From Morinoia aosen (taxonomy: Eukaryota > Arthropoda > Malacostraca > Amphipoda > Talitridae), in the NCBI GenBank assembly GCA_030386875.1, contig CM059575.1:46716859-46780858 (forward strand): 64,000 bases of DNA. The letters run 5' to 3'. How positions within the stretch are numbered: the stretch's first letter is position 1; every line of letters starts with the position of its first letter. The position numbers were made by a program, and so were the translations under genes. The notes beneath the pieces were generated by a model. That model saw only the letters and a program-made list of their open reading frames with translations, ran no database searches and had not been told where the DNA came from. Positions 1-9,983 of the stretch are shown in pieces.

Positions 1-1080
1 AACTTGCGTCTGTGGTATTTCCGATACAGAACTTGTTATTGCAATTTGAACATCATCTGCATACATTGAGATCCGTGTGTTAGAAGGCATTGGAGGGAAA
101 TCATTAATGAAAATAGAAAACAGTAGCGGACCAAGAATGGATCCTTGGGGAACACCAAAATTGTTTTGAATGAATGGGGACAATTTGTTTTCTATGCGGA
201 CTGCATGAGATCGATTTGACAAGTAACTTTCAAACCACTGCGTGTCTATTCCCAAGTTCAGTATTTTACGTAGAAGTCTTTCATGTTGGACGCTATCGAA
301 CGCCTTAGAGAGATCGAGTAGTAGCAAGAGTGTTACATTCTTTTGATCGATGTCACTGTATATTTTTTTCAGATATATTGAGCAGAGCGTCTTGAGTGCT
401 AGTATTTCTTCTATAGGCATATTGATTTTGGTGGAGTAAATTTGACTCGTCCAGGTGAAATGACAGTTGATTTGTCACCACTTTCTCCAATAGTTTGGAC
501 ATGACAGGCAAAAGACTGATGGGCCTGTAGTTAGATGCTGTATTTAGGTCACCACTTTTGTGCAACGGTCTAATAATGGAGTGTTTCCATTGGTTTGGAA
601 ACGTATTGGTTACTATTGATGTATTAATTATCAGATGTATTAATTATTGATGTATTAATTATCTGTAACAGGGAAACTGTCTTTGATATATTGAAGACTG
701 ATACCATCATGTCCAACTGCCTTTGTGTTTTTTAGTGAGTATAAGATGTTTCGTAACTCTGGTAAATCGACAGGGCGTGGTCTCCACTTAACATCAGTCC
801 TCGAGGGTGCAGTGGGGCATGAATTTTCAATTGTCGTTTCATCTGGATTGGTACACACCTCACTGAAAACTTGAGCCCCTACTTATGAAAAGAATGTGTT
901 GAAATCCGTGGCTGTTGCCAAGGGATTTTCAAAATTACTTATGCGATCTAAATTTTTATATGGGGGTACCTCACTAATGATTTCCCAAGTTCGCTTCGGG
1001 TTATTTTTAGCCGTTATCAGTGCCTGGTGGAAGTGAGTTTGGTTCGCTTCAGTGATTTTCTTTCGAAGAATTTTTTTCAT
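1..1080 (-). pseudogene. LINE ORF2, reverse transcriptase domain, partial and broken
   Basis: Reading continues from the endonuclease in a shifted frame from 1080 (EANQTHFHQALITAKNNPKR, the linker common in CR1/jockey ORF2), then a block ending KAVGHDGISLQYIK (670-858), then NYRPISLLPVMSKLLEKVV (fingers, 460-540), LLLLDLSKAFDSVQHERLL (catalytic Asp, about 280-330), FGVPQGSILGPLLF (120-170) and MYADDVQIAI (the YADD box, about 40-75). Three frames are used, so there are at least two shifts; a short tandem duplication at 617-662 coincides with one of them. The catalytic Asp residues that can be seen are intact. The thumb domain and 3' end lie outside the window. Confidence 0.88.
617..662. repeat. 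Small tandem duplication inside the LINE RT
   Basis: The unit TGATGTATTAATTAT occurs three times in a row with small changes. It lies inside the RT coding region between two conserved blocks and is a local expansion private to this copy. Confidence 0.7.
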
Positions 1081-2209
1081 GTTCTTTATATCTCTTGTAT
1101 AAGGTACTGTTTGATCTATTGTTTTTGTACTCTCGCAAGTTAGCTTTCTTTATTCTGCTCATCTTTTTAACTTCGTCAGTAATCCAAACAGTCCGTTTTG
1201 GCTTGGTTTTTTTGGTGACGTAAGGTGCACATTCGTCGAGAGCTGCTGTGAAGTTCTCGTTGAAAATTGACACTTGTATGTCAACATCGTCAGATTGCAT
1301 CATTTTCTGGAATTCGGTAGACCTATCGAGTAGTTTTTCTTGAAATAGTTCTGCTGAATAGTGCCTTTTCGAGCGATAGGTCATTAAGCGGTATTTTTGT
1401 CTTTCCTTCGCAATATTAATTTCACATTCTATAGAGTGGTGATCGGAAATAGAAGGTGATATTACTGTACTAAGTATTGCGGTGGGATTATTTGTGATTG
1501 CTAGATCGAGGAGAGTTGCGGAGACTTTAGTGATGCGAGTCGGTTCTTTGACCATTTGTGATAGGCTTAGTTTATGCAATAGTTTGCTTAGCTGATTGTT
1601 TTTGTCCGTTAGGTCAACATTGAAATCTCCGAAAGCAAAGAATGATTTTTTTACCTGAAGGATTTCTTTGAAGGTTTCCTCTATGAAATCTAGTGTTAGA
1701 TTTAGGGGAGACGATGGGTGCCGGTAAAGGCTGCCAATGATTATTGATTTGTGTTTATTTATTTGCACTTCTAACCAAACCATTTCAATGCCTTCGCAAA
1801 CTTTATTCGCTAGTAGTGAAGATGTTGAGTACATTTCTTTCACAAAAATACAAGATCCACTACCTCGGCTGGTTTTAGCGCCATCGTAGCGGTACAACAC
1901 GTAATCAGGAATGTTAAAAAATGAACTTTGGGTTCGTGAATCAAACCATGTTTCTGAGACACACAAAATGTCAATTTTTTCAGTGACCAACATTACTCTG
2001 ATTTCATCCAATTTACCATTCAGGCTTCGAGCATTTACATGCTTGATTTTGATTTTACCTATATTAGCACTCTTTTTAAAGGTAGCGAGGTTACTATCTC
2101 GATGGGATCGTTCAGGGGATTTATCGATTTTGTCTAAGTTGCCCAGGGTGTTTGGCCCAGCATCTGCTGTGTAAGAAAGTCTACTATTTGGCTGGGCAGT
2201 GGCACTTTG
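1049..2209 (-). CDS. LINE ORF2, AP-type endonuclease domain
   Basis: The frame is open from the stop codon at 2210-2212 to 1049. It starts with a linker, then the endonuclease signature KHVNARSLNGKLDEI near 2040, ILCVSETWFD (the catalytic Glu block), GSGSCIFVKE, IIGSLYRHPSSP (YRPP-like block), FGDFNVDL (the Asp-Asn block) and the C-terminal SDHHSIECEI (the catalytic SDH box). All expected catalytic blocks of an exonuclease-endonuclease-phosphatase domain are present. The enzyme nicks chromosomal DNA to prime reverse transcription. There is no clear Met at the head of this frame; the first is at 2011, inside the domain, which supports a fusion to, or reinitiation after, the upstream OTU region. 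The frame ends early at 1049 because of a frameshift near 1075. Confidence 0.9.
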   Translation of the reverse strand, partial: QSATAQPNSRLSYTADAGPNTLGNLDKIDKSPERSHRDSNLATFKKSANIGKIKIKHVNARSLNGKLDEIRVMLVTEKIDILCVSETWFDSRTQSSFFNIPDYVLYRYDGAKTSRGSGSCIFVKEMYSTSSLLANKVCEGIEMVWLEVQINKHKSIIIGSLYRHPSSPLNLTLDFIEETFKEILQVKKSFFAFGDFNVDLTDKNNQLSKLLHKLSLSQMVKEPTRITKVSATLLDLAITNNPTAILSTVISPSISDHHSIECEINIAKERQKYRLMTYRSKRHYSAELFQEKLLDRSTEFQKMMQSDDVDIQVSIFNENFTAALDECAPYVTKKTKPKRTVWITDEVKKMSRIKKANLREYKNNRSNSTLYKRYKEHEKNSSKENH

Positions 2210-3318
2210 TCAAGATGAGGTAACCCCGGTCTGATTTTTGCCTTGTGTGACAAGAGCACTGTAGTGATCGTTTTTACGATGGAGCAGTAGTGGAGGGTTA
2301 TTATTTGATAACTCTGTATTGGAACGACTGATATTTTCAAAACACAATGATCTCGTTCATCCAGGACGAGAAGTTTTTGGCCTGTCACATTTGAAATGAT
2401 TAGTGGTATAAGGTCTACAGCAGCTTGGTCAAAATGATTTTCGTCAATGTTATTATCTATGAGGTTTTGCATGTCGCCACTGTTCTTGTCAAAAAACTTA
2501 GCATATGTGCTGTAGTTTTCTTTACTCTCTGTTTTGATTGCAGCCTTTAGGGAATTGTAATTCCATTTTGATGCTGGTTGTTTTGTAAGTAGATGAGCTA
2601 CTGCGTGGAGGAGGCAGTGTCCATCGGCTTTGGTGGGAATCAGTTTTATGTTCCATGATCGTTTCAATTCATCCATTGTGGAATTCATGCGTTCACAAAT
2701 GGGGCTGGAGACGTTTTCTTTCGCACTTTTTTCGTCATTAAGAGGTTCTGAGAGGTGCGGGGAATTTACGTTTTTCTGGCTCTGAATTCCCGTTCTGTGG
2801 TGATTTCTCGTATGGGGATTTGCAGAGAACTGAGAAATGCTCGTGTCAATTATATTTTTCTGGTGATGATTGTGCATACCATTGGGTAGTGGATTTTCCA
2901 TCGATTGTCGACTGCAATTTTGCAGCGATTTCTCTCTTCCTGTTGATTTTACTGCTTCCGAGTATGTTATTGGATGTTGATTTATACTCGTGTCTGAGAG
3001 GGGCTTTTCATCCTCTTCATCAGCATTGGATAGCAATGAAAACCTATTTTTTGTAGGCACTCCGCAGTTGTTTGTGGCGGATGCAGGAGAGGGCTTGTTA
3101 TATGAGGGCAAACATCGGGAGGAGAGGGGAGGAGAGGGTTTGCTACATGAAGGCAAACATCGGTTTATGCTGCTGGAGGTTTCACGTGGATAGGCGGTCA
3201 ACTTAGAACAATCATTCAACTCATTTTGCTGTTTTGAATAATCATTAGAGTATTCAATTTCTTCATTCAGATCATGGGAGTTTCTGATACAGGAGATAAA
3301 ATGTGAAGTTAGTCTCAA
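2134..3318 (-). CDS. LINE-encoded OTU-like cysteine protease region
   Basis: A 394-residue frame between ORF1 and the endonuclease. Residues 1-220 are low-complexity and polar (many Ser, Pro, Asn), probably a disordered linker. From about residue 228 it carries an OTU fold signature: PTKADGHCLLHAVAHLL, with the Asp and Cys of the catalytic DGxC box, then helices and VTGQKLLVLDE. The matching C-terminal His motif (NDHYSALV) is not in this frame but in the next one at about 2253-2290, so a frameshift lies near 2310-2330. Past that His motif the frame TCT TGA CAA runs directly into the endonuclease frame, so the ancestral OTU domain was probably the N-terminal part of the endonuclease/RT polyprotein or separated from it by one stop. 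OTU domains are deubiquitinases; a few other non-LTR elements are known to carry them. Confidence 0.75.
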   Translation of the reverse strand: MRLTSHFISCIRNSHDLNEEIEYSNDYSKQQNELNDCSKLTAYPRETSSSINRCLPSCSKPSPPLSSRCLPSYNKPSPASATNNCGVPTKNRFSLLSNADEEDEKPLSDTSINQHPITYSEAVKSTGREKSLQNCSRQSMENPLPNGMHNHHQKNIIDTSISQFSANPHTRNHHRTGIQSQKNVNSPHLSEPLNDEKSAKENVSSPICERMNSTMDELKRSWNIKLIPTKADGHCLLHAVAHLLTKQPASKWNYNSLKAAIKTESKENYSTYAKFFDKNSGDMQNLIDNNIDENHFDQAAVDLIPLIISNVTGQKLLVLDERDHCVLKISVVPIQSYQIITLHYCSIVKTITTVLLSHKAKIRPGLPHLDKVPLPSQIVDFLTQQMLGQTPWAT

Positions 3319-3393
3319 AGGTGATTTTAGAGCAATTTGTTGAAGAAAATGATGCGTGTCTTCTCGCGTAACGGGCCAAGTGCGGACATTGTT

Positions 3394-4158
3394 TTAAGCT
3401 TCATCAACAGGACCGGTTTTTATATTTGCTCGCAGCGGAATCAGTTTAAGACCAATTTTTCTGCACAGGTTCGATGCCATGTACAATTGCTGCCCACTGC
3501 AGGCACTCACCACATAAATACGAGAAAGAAGATTCTTTGTCATGATCAAATTTTTTAATTTTGTGAGATTTTGGGACGAGAGGCTCAAACCTTTGAAACT
3601 AATTATATAGTTCCTGAAAGGAGGTGCGCGTTCAATCTCATCATAGAGATCATTTAGACGTTCATAAGTTATGGTCTGAATCCTGCATGCACTATCAATG
3701 TCATCTCTGTTGATTTTTGTGAGACTATTGTCTCCAACGAGAAAAGTGTCTAAAGGGGATTTCGCATAAGGATGGTTACTCGTAGCTACCACCGACGTAA
3801 AATCATGAGCGCTGATACGATAATTTAAAGCAAAAAGCTGTTCTGTAATCACTTGAATATTTGATACAGTGGAAAAAATCGACGCTGGGCTTGGGGGACA
3901 ATTTTGTCTCAAAGCTTTATTGAGAAATGCAGCTGTAAGAGACAGCGTGTTATTTATTTCGTGAATAGTTTGGGAACTGGTCATTTGGAGAGGATGTAAG
4001 TACCCATCAAAAGCGGTAACAGGTCTGGTTGTATTTTTCTCCACTGAAAATCTTACGTTATCCTCGCAGTTAACGCTCTGAGGTATTTTACTGCCAGTAT
4101 CAGCTGCTGCGTATGCATTTTCAAACATAACTTCGCCACCTGAAAGGTCTACACACAA
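3394..4158 (-). CDS. LINE ORF1 protein, possible degenerate SGNH/esterase-like domain
   Basis: An uninterrupted 254-residue frame at the 5' end of the LINE. Residues about 138-235 look like the scaffold of an SGNH/GDSL hydrolase: FLVGDNSL resembles the GDS block, followed after about 40 residues by a hydrophobic strand NYIISFKG where the family has its next conserved block. The GDS serine is replaced by Asn in the reading I see, so an enzymatic role is doubtful. CR1-like ORF1 proteins are known to carry esterase and sometimes PHD domains; I see no PHD cysteine pattern. The role would be RNA binding or membrane association during retrotransposition. The start at 4158 is the first Met of the frame; an internal Met at residue 11 is also possible. 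Confidence 0.6.
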   Translation of the reverse strand: MCVDLSGGEVMFENAYAAADTGSKIPQSVNCEDNVRFSVEKNTTRPVTAFDGYLHPLQMTSSQTIHEINNTLSLTAAFLNKALRQNCPPSPASIFSTVSNIQVITEQLFALNYRISAHDFTSVVATSNHPYAKSPLDTFLVGDNSLTKINRDDIDSACRIQTITYERLNDLYDEIERAPPFRNYIISFKGLSLSSQNLTKLKNLIMTKNLLSRIYVVSACSGQQLYMASNLCRKIGLKLIPLRANIKTGPVDEA

Positions 4159-5466
4159 TTTATCATTAAAATTATAATTAAAATTACCCCTTTTACTTTT
4201 TATAAAACCCAGCCCTCCAGGCAGAGTCCGTCAGTCATGTAAGAGAACCGTCTGAGTGTAGTGCTTAGGCCCAAGAGGGAGAAATGTAAGTAACAAGTGT
4301 TAAATGTTAAGTGTTAAGCTAGAGTTTACCTCATTTAATCAGTTGCATAGATGTGTCTGGAGACCCCAATATATTCAACGTGTCTGAGTAAATAGAACTC
4401 ATTCTTGTGATTAACTGAGGAACATTCTGTGTTTTTATTTGTTGTGCCAGTGGTTAACGATGAACAAGCTTACTGCGCCATCTTGGCTATGTTGCCTTCA
4501 TGTTTTGCTAATTAGTTAGATGATTCTAGTTTCAAGAGTGCCCTTAAGTGACACCATCTTATAAGAATGAGAGTTTTCACCTCTCACATATTACCTCACT
4601 TATTGCACTGTGCTATTCATCTCAACTTAGGAGTCATAATTCTAAATTCAATGACTCTGTTGTAGTGTGCCTGTAGCTAATTAGTGAGAGTAATTTTCAT
4701 ACGTTTTTCCAGATGTTCGGGGAAGACAAATTTTCTTCCCAGTTTTTGCAAAATTTTGCTTAAATGTTAGGTAAATTAATTCCTTTCTTGACAACTTAGA
4801 GCAATCTTATGGCTGCCTAAAACTTACAATTAGTGATTCCTTTAAATCCCTCCTTGTTACCTGGGAGTATTAGAGGCACTGCAAACTTGCAAAAATTTTA
4901 TAGCTTAACTCATGTATTATTAACTTAAGAGTTTTACTGGTTAATTTCATGCTTAGATTACTTATATTTTGGCTGGTAAAGTTTTGTGTGGTTTCCTGTT
5001 ATTTCCCAAATTGGATAAGTTAGCAGTGTTCCTAGTTAAATTTAGGCTTAGATAGGTTTATTGCAGACAGTCCTTGATTGTTTGCTGAGTGTAAATTGTC
5101 CTAATATCACAGCTGCTCAACCTAAAGCACTTGTGTATTCTAGTATAATTGTACCTTAGAGTATTAAGCTGTGATACCCTTGATTTAAAGAAATAGAGAC
5201 TCCTTGATCCGAGGCAATTCTGTAAATCGGCAGTCGTTCACAGCCTGGCTTGTGCAGCGACTGTTTCCCTCTTTAACTGTGCTTGTGCCAAGTAACCCAG
5301 CTTGTTGTTCCCGCACAGGAGGACCTACGAGCCAAACACACCCTACACAACCACCTAGTCCTCAATCCCCGCCATTGAGCCGAAACTAGGTCTTTCTCCG
5401 ATTCACTTGAGACTTACAAATCAGCCACACGGCTTCACAACTCAGTCACCGAGATAACGGTACTGC
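4159..5466. other. Unassigned AT-rich stretch, may include the LINE 5' UTR
   Basis: No open frame of note. The first 150-200 bases beside ORF1 are the natural place for the LINE 5' untranslated region. The rest is unique-looking sequence with stops in all frames. Confidence 0.4.
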
Positions 5467-5522
5467 CTCTTTCAAGAGCCCTCTTTCAAGAGCCCTCTTT
5501 CAAGAGCACTCTTTCAAGAGCC
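5467..5522. repeat. 14-bp tandem repeat, four units
   Basis: The unit CTCTTTCAAGAGCC is repeated four times with one substitution. Each unit contains the short palindrome CTCTT/AAGAG, so the array can form small hairpins. It sits in an unassigned, locally C-rich stretch. Confidence 0.85.
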
Positions 5523-7338
5523 TTCTTTCAACTCTTTCAATATCTCGTTCAATACTTCAATCCACCAAAATTGCCTCCCTCACAAGCGTTCATGCTTCAC
5601 CTTTTCATTCTAACCGTCTATTCCACTTCGGCCATCTCCACTCGTTGAGCCACCCAAATCACCCACATACGTGAAGTAACATACTCACATTCCGTCCTCA
5701 CCTGGACCCACAACGGACTCCCACTCGCCCCCGCCACCGGTTGGAGTACGCCGCCAGGACTGGATCCGGAACCCCGCATCAAGAAGTGGAGAACCCCAAT
5801 GAGTGAACAGTGGCCACGGCAACCATCAGCGTAAAATAAATAAAGAGGCGAGCTAATCAGAGACTTTCACTAACACGCAATAGATAGTTCGTGTAAGTGA
5901 TCTGAAAACCGCGGTGCCAGTAGAGCACCAGATTACCCACTCCTTCTGAGTCAAAGGGCCTAAACAGACTTTCAATCTTCATCCTATTTTGTATTTATGT
6001 GCCTAGCCATAGGCACAGTAAATGCTGGTGACCCTGCCCAACCTTAATTGCCTAAACCTTGATGATACCAGAACATCAAACGGGTGAACTTAAAACTATA
6101 CGTAAAATCGAATTACTCGCCCCAAGCAGAAAGCCCATAAACTCTCCGAAAAGGAGCATTTTGAACCCCCCCACAAAAAATACCGTTTTCTATTAATATC
6201 TCGTTTTCTTCAAAGAAAATCGCATTTTTATAGAAGTTAAACGATTCTAAATTGCATTTGCTATTTGTATACCAAATTTATTGCTCTTAAGTTCAACAAT
6301 AAGAAAAAAAGTTCCTATGTGAGACTCCATAAATCAGCTTCGTGGAACGCTTTCGAAGCTTATTTTATACGAATTAATTTAAAAATGAAGGTCAAATATA
6401 TTTGATTCGATATCGTTAAAAATTGGTCTTTGTTTGTTTAAATAATTTTTCATTAATTGACGATAATTTACACTCCTAAGAATCCTTTGTTCAAACTTCT
6501 GTTTTTTCTATTCCCTTTTAGAATCGTTTCTAAGGGATCTAACTTATCTCCAATCGCTTCTGCTGTACGAGGCTACTAAAAGTCACCACTCGTGCTCTCT
6601 TTCGTAGATTTTCTTTACGTTATAACTGCAGTAAATAGAAAAAAACTCCTTTGAATGAAAATTAAACCCAGCATTGAAAATTTCTGTCGAGCAAAATTGA
6701 TACAAGAATAAACATTTCTACGTCCCTTATTCGACAGAATAAATTTCCACTGACCAATTTGTTCATACACTTGAGGGAGGCGAAAAAAAGACATGTCTAA
6801 CTAACTTGTTGAAAGGAAAAATCCCAAACGTCTCTAGAAAACCGTATGCAGTAAGTGACCAAGAACATTTAACGACATTATTCACTCCAAGATCATCACG
6901 AGTGTACTTAAACGTACCTGTTATGAATAAAACTTTTCGTGAAAAAAATAAAATATGAATGTTTGAAATGATACGTTTTCCATAACTGCTCTTCATGGTC
7001 ATATCCGAAAAATGCGTGTGAAAATGGCCATCCTATTCCAACACGTGGACTTCCGATGCGTCCCATCGGTGGGTCGTGCTTCGATTTTTCCTGCTGCGAA
7101 ATGACCCATCGATGGGTCGTTTGAAAAATTCTAACAATATTTTTTAAATTCATGACATTTAATGGACCCAGTTAATGTTTGGTATCTCTATATTAATACG
7201 CTTAAAACTAAGTTCGTGTGTAACGTTCTCATCCGAGTTTGCGGTATCATGGACGCTGAATTCCTAAGCGTTACATTATACGATCACTTTTACATGCACT
7301 GATACGTTTGACATCTTATCAGGATATGATAGGTAGGA
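5523..7338. other. Unassigned stretch without recognisable genes
   Basis: Moderate GC until about 6050, then AT-rich. Around 5838 there is an AATAAATAAA polyadenylation-like signal and near 6020 the string TGGTGACCCTG, which recalls the start of some retroelement primer-binding regions. No terminal repeat partner and no coding block was found, so I do not call an element. Confidence 0.4.
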
Positions 7339-7680
7339 TTGGTTAAATTAGGTTTGGTTAAGATTTTAATTTTTTATTACAATTATTATATTTTTATTAT
7401 TTTTTTCATTTTTGGACTCATTTCCATTTTTATTTTTCATATTTTTGTATTTTTTTGTTTTAACGTTTTTATCTTTTTACATTTTTACTTTTTATTATTT
7501 CCCCTTAATTTTTTTATTTATTTATTTTTAATTCTATTCTTATTTTAATTTATCGTTTTTTATTTGTTTAATTTTTTTACTGATCATTTTTTTATTTAGC
7601 ATTTTTTGGTTTTGATCTTTTTCATTCTTCATTTCTATTGTTATTTTTCTATTTTTTATTTATATATTAGTACGCTAACG
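7339..7680. repeat. T-rich low-complexity tract
   Basis: About 340 bases composed almost only of T with A and scattered C/G on the plus strand. The 69-residue Phe/Ile/Leu-rich frame it contains is a composition artefact. Confidence 0.85.
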
Positions 7681-7845
7681 ACTATCGTACGTACTTGTGC
7701 ATCACACCCGTCAACCTCATTGCGGTATCAATGATACGGGTTGGCTCTCAGAGGCACAGAGTGAGACAAGCCCGTGCCACACCTTGCATTATGTCAATGC
7801 TACTTGTGACTGTATTGGTGTCGCAGAACAACCGCTGCGGCTTAA

Positions 7846-8403
7846 GGCGCGTCCAGACCTACACTCATGTGTGTCAAACCAGCGCCACACACACATCCAT
7901 GGACTCAAAATCACTCCAAAAGTCGAGTCGACACTCACCAAGCCGTTTTCCGGCAATGTTGGAAACCATCGCGCTGAGTTGTCACACTTCCCAGTCGCGG
8001 ATCTGATCCCATAGAGTAAGGAAGGCTGCGACACGTGCTCCCGAGGTTCTGGAATTCTGGAGTAGAACTGCCATCGGTGTTTTTATTGATTCAAATCTTA
8101 AGATAACTACTTTTAATTGGTCTTCTTTGTAGCCATTTCTTCGTCCAAATCTTCTTCTTTTTATACCTCCGTAATATTTTTAAGGATGCTGCAGCAATAC
8201 AGCACACAAGCGCTGCTTTCATAAGCTTTTTGCACTTCATTGCCGCCAGTTAATGTAGAGCGCACCTTATCACGACCAGAGACTGCAGCGCACTGAGATT
8301 AACAACACATCATAGGTGTGGACAAACCGACAATTTGAGTGTCATCAGAGTCCATGGACGTGCATGTCAACTCTACAACATGAGTGCAGGTCTGGACGCG
8401 CCT
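7846..8403. mobile_element. MITE-like element with TTAA at both ends
   Basis: The ends GGCGCGTCCAGACC (7846) and its complement (about 8389-8402) begin imperfect terminal inverted repeats of about 60 bp that also share CCATGGACTC. TTAA lies at 7842-7845 and 8404-8407, consistent with a 4-bp target duplication. TTAA duplication is typical of piggyBac-like elements, but the terminal bases are not the usual CCC of piggyBac, so the superfamily is open. The interior has no transposase. It is GC-richer than the surroundings. Confidence 0.75.
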
Positions 8404-8407
8404 TTAA

Positions 8408-8740
8408 CGAGCTTTTGGATGAGCGCGTGACAACGCGCGGCTGTCAGTTGCATTGAAGCTTTGAGAGGAGGAGGACGTCAGACGACAATGTGCTCTGCAA
8501 AGCAGCTGCGCTCGGATTATCGCGGAACGCGCTAGCGAGACAACAGTGAGCACTTGAGCGAGACAAACGTGCTGAATGCCTGCTTAGCTCGCACTGGCTC
8601 TGCGGTGCGGTGTCGTCTTGTTACATGAATCAAGGTGGCTGGACTTTTGCTCATGTGGCTGCCCGAGCGGTGAGAGAGCTCTGGGCAACTCGTCGGTGCG
8701 GCATGGAGCACTCGAAGTTGCAAGGTGTGTCACGGGCTAC
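8408..8740. other. GC-rich unassigned stretch
   Basis: Locally GC-rich sequence with many GCGC and CGCG steps. Short frames on both strands overlap but have no recognisable domain. Confidence 0.35.
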
Positions 8741-8810
8741 ACAGGGAGAGAGGGAGAGAGAGTGAGGGTGAGAAGGAAGGGAGAGAAAGGGAGAGGGGGA
8801 GGGGGAGATG
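8741..8810. repeat. GA-rich purine tract
   Basis: About 70 bases nearly free of pyrimidines on the plus strand, built of GAGAGGGAG-type repeats, directly left of the TTAGG-like array. Such mirror-like purine tracts can form triplexes or bind GAGA factors. Confidence 0.75.
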
Positions 8811-8870
8811 AAAATTGTTCAATTTTCAAATTTTTTTAAATTTTCAATTTTTTTAATTTTTCGAATTTAC

Positions 8871-9251
8871 TAGGATAGGATAGGTTAGGATAGGATAGAT
8901 TAGTATATGTTATGTTAGGATGGGTTAGGTTAGATTATGTTATGTTAGAATTTGTTAAGTAATGTTGGCCGAATTTTTCCACGGGTCCACCTAGCCTAAC
9001 GATGACATTCGTAAAAGTTATGTTAGGAGTTATGTGAGGATAGGATAGGATAGGTTAGGTTGATATGTTAGGTTAGGATAGATTTGGTTGGCATAGTTTA
9101 GGACGAGATAGGTTTGAATGTGTTAGGTTAAGATAGGTTAAGTTAGAATATGTTATTTTAAAATTTGTTAAGTAATGTTGACGGAATAATTTCACGGGTC
9201 CTCCTAGCTGATTGATGACATTGTCCGTGGAATTTCCACGTGTCCTGCTGG
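8871..9251 (+). repeat. Degenerate TTAGG-like array, G strand on plus, with an interspersed 70-bp module
   Basis: The plus strand is built of AGGATAGGTTAGG, GGTTAGGTTAG and similar pentamer/hexamer variants. The array is interrupted at 8969-9010 and ended at 9183-9251 by copies of a module with CACGGGTCC, CTAGC, GATGACATT and CCGTGGAATTTCCACG. The last of these is itself a palindrome. TTAGG is the ancestral arthropod telomere repeat; here it is degenerate and interstitial. An array of the opposite strand with the same module lies at 11590-12118. Confidence 0.8.
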
Positions 9252-9983
9252 TTCATAAAATTGCTAATCACTTTTGACTTAAAACTTGAGTAGAATATTG
9301 AACTTCAGCTTAACAAAACGCAGTCAACATGTGAAAAAAAATTTCAACACTATCATAACCGCCTCATACCACCTTCCGCACTTAAGAAAGTCTCATATTT
9401 AATAGGCTCAAACTATCACTTGATTACTATAGGTGATTACACAAGCGTTCACTGGGCAGTGCTTTTCATTCTTCACATTTCAGTGCTGCTTTGATCATTT
9501 GGGCTTGGTCTTCGCGATGTTGCTTATTTAGCACATTTTACTTCAAACTTCATTCCAGGATAATTTTTTCTTGGTCACTTGCCTCAGAGTGTGCTAGCGA
9601 TTTGATGAGATCCATCTCCTAATGAGGAATTGATCACAGTGAGAATAAGGGAATTTTTTGAAGTTTTCAGCCAAGTGACTTTACATTTGTTTGTGCATTT
9701 GTTGTCATGATACCAAAAAATATTTTCGTTATATAATGTCAATGTATACATAAAATCTTCATGGTATCGGCAATATGATACAAGATGAATACATTTTTTA
9801 AATTAGTGTATTTTATCACCGTACTTGATTGCATGTGTGATTGAGTTGAAGTTAATAATGATAAAATTGTGAAATAATATGTTTCAAATCGAATTTTAGT
9901 AAATAGATTTGGATTTGAGCTTGGTTAATTTTGACTTGAGTTTAGTTAATTTGATGCTAAAAAATTGTAAGTACGATGCGTTA
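9252..9983. other. Unassigned AT-rich stretch
   Basis: No open frame or repeat structure seen. Confidence 0.35.

Larger units (their letters stand above)
1..4158 (-). mobile_element. CR1-type non-LTR retrotransposon (LINE), 3' end beyond the left edge
   Basis: The minus strand reads, 5' to 3', an ORF1 with an esterase-like block, an OTU-like cysteine protease domain, an apurinic-type endonuclease and a reverse transcriptase. The order, the endonuclease type and the RT signatures (NYRPISLL, VPQGSILGPLLF, YADD) fit the CR1/jockey group; esterase-like ORF1 domains are known from CR1-like elements. The RT is cut by the window edge before its thumb domain and 3' tail. At least two frame breaks and one in-frame stop are visible, so the copy is inactive, but long blocks remain open, so it is not very old. 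The 5' end is uncertain: coding similarity starts at 4158 and the 5' untranslated region may extend further right. Confidence 0.9.

Noticed and set aside
5838-6035. Possible terminal-repeat end with a primer-binding-like string TGGTGACCCTG
   Set aside because: No matching second repeat, no coding part and no target duplication could be found.
7339-7548. 69-residue Phe/Ile-rich frame that looks like membrane segments
   Set aside because: Product of a T-rich low-complexity tract.
8871-9251. True telomere repeat array
   Set aside because: Units are too degenerate, interspersed with another module, and mirrored by a second array, so it is interstitial.
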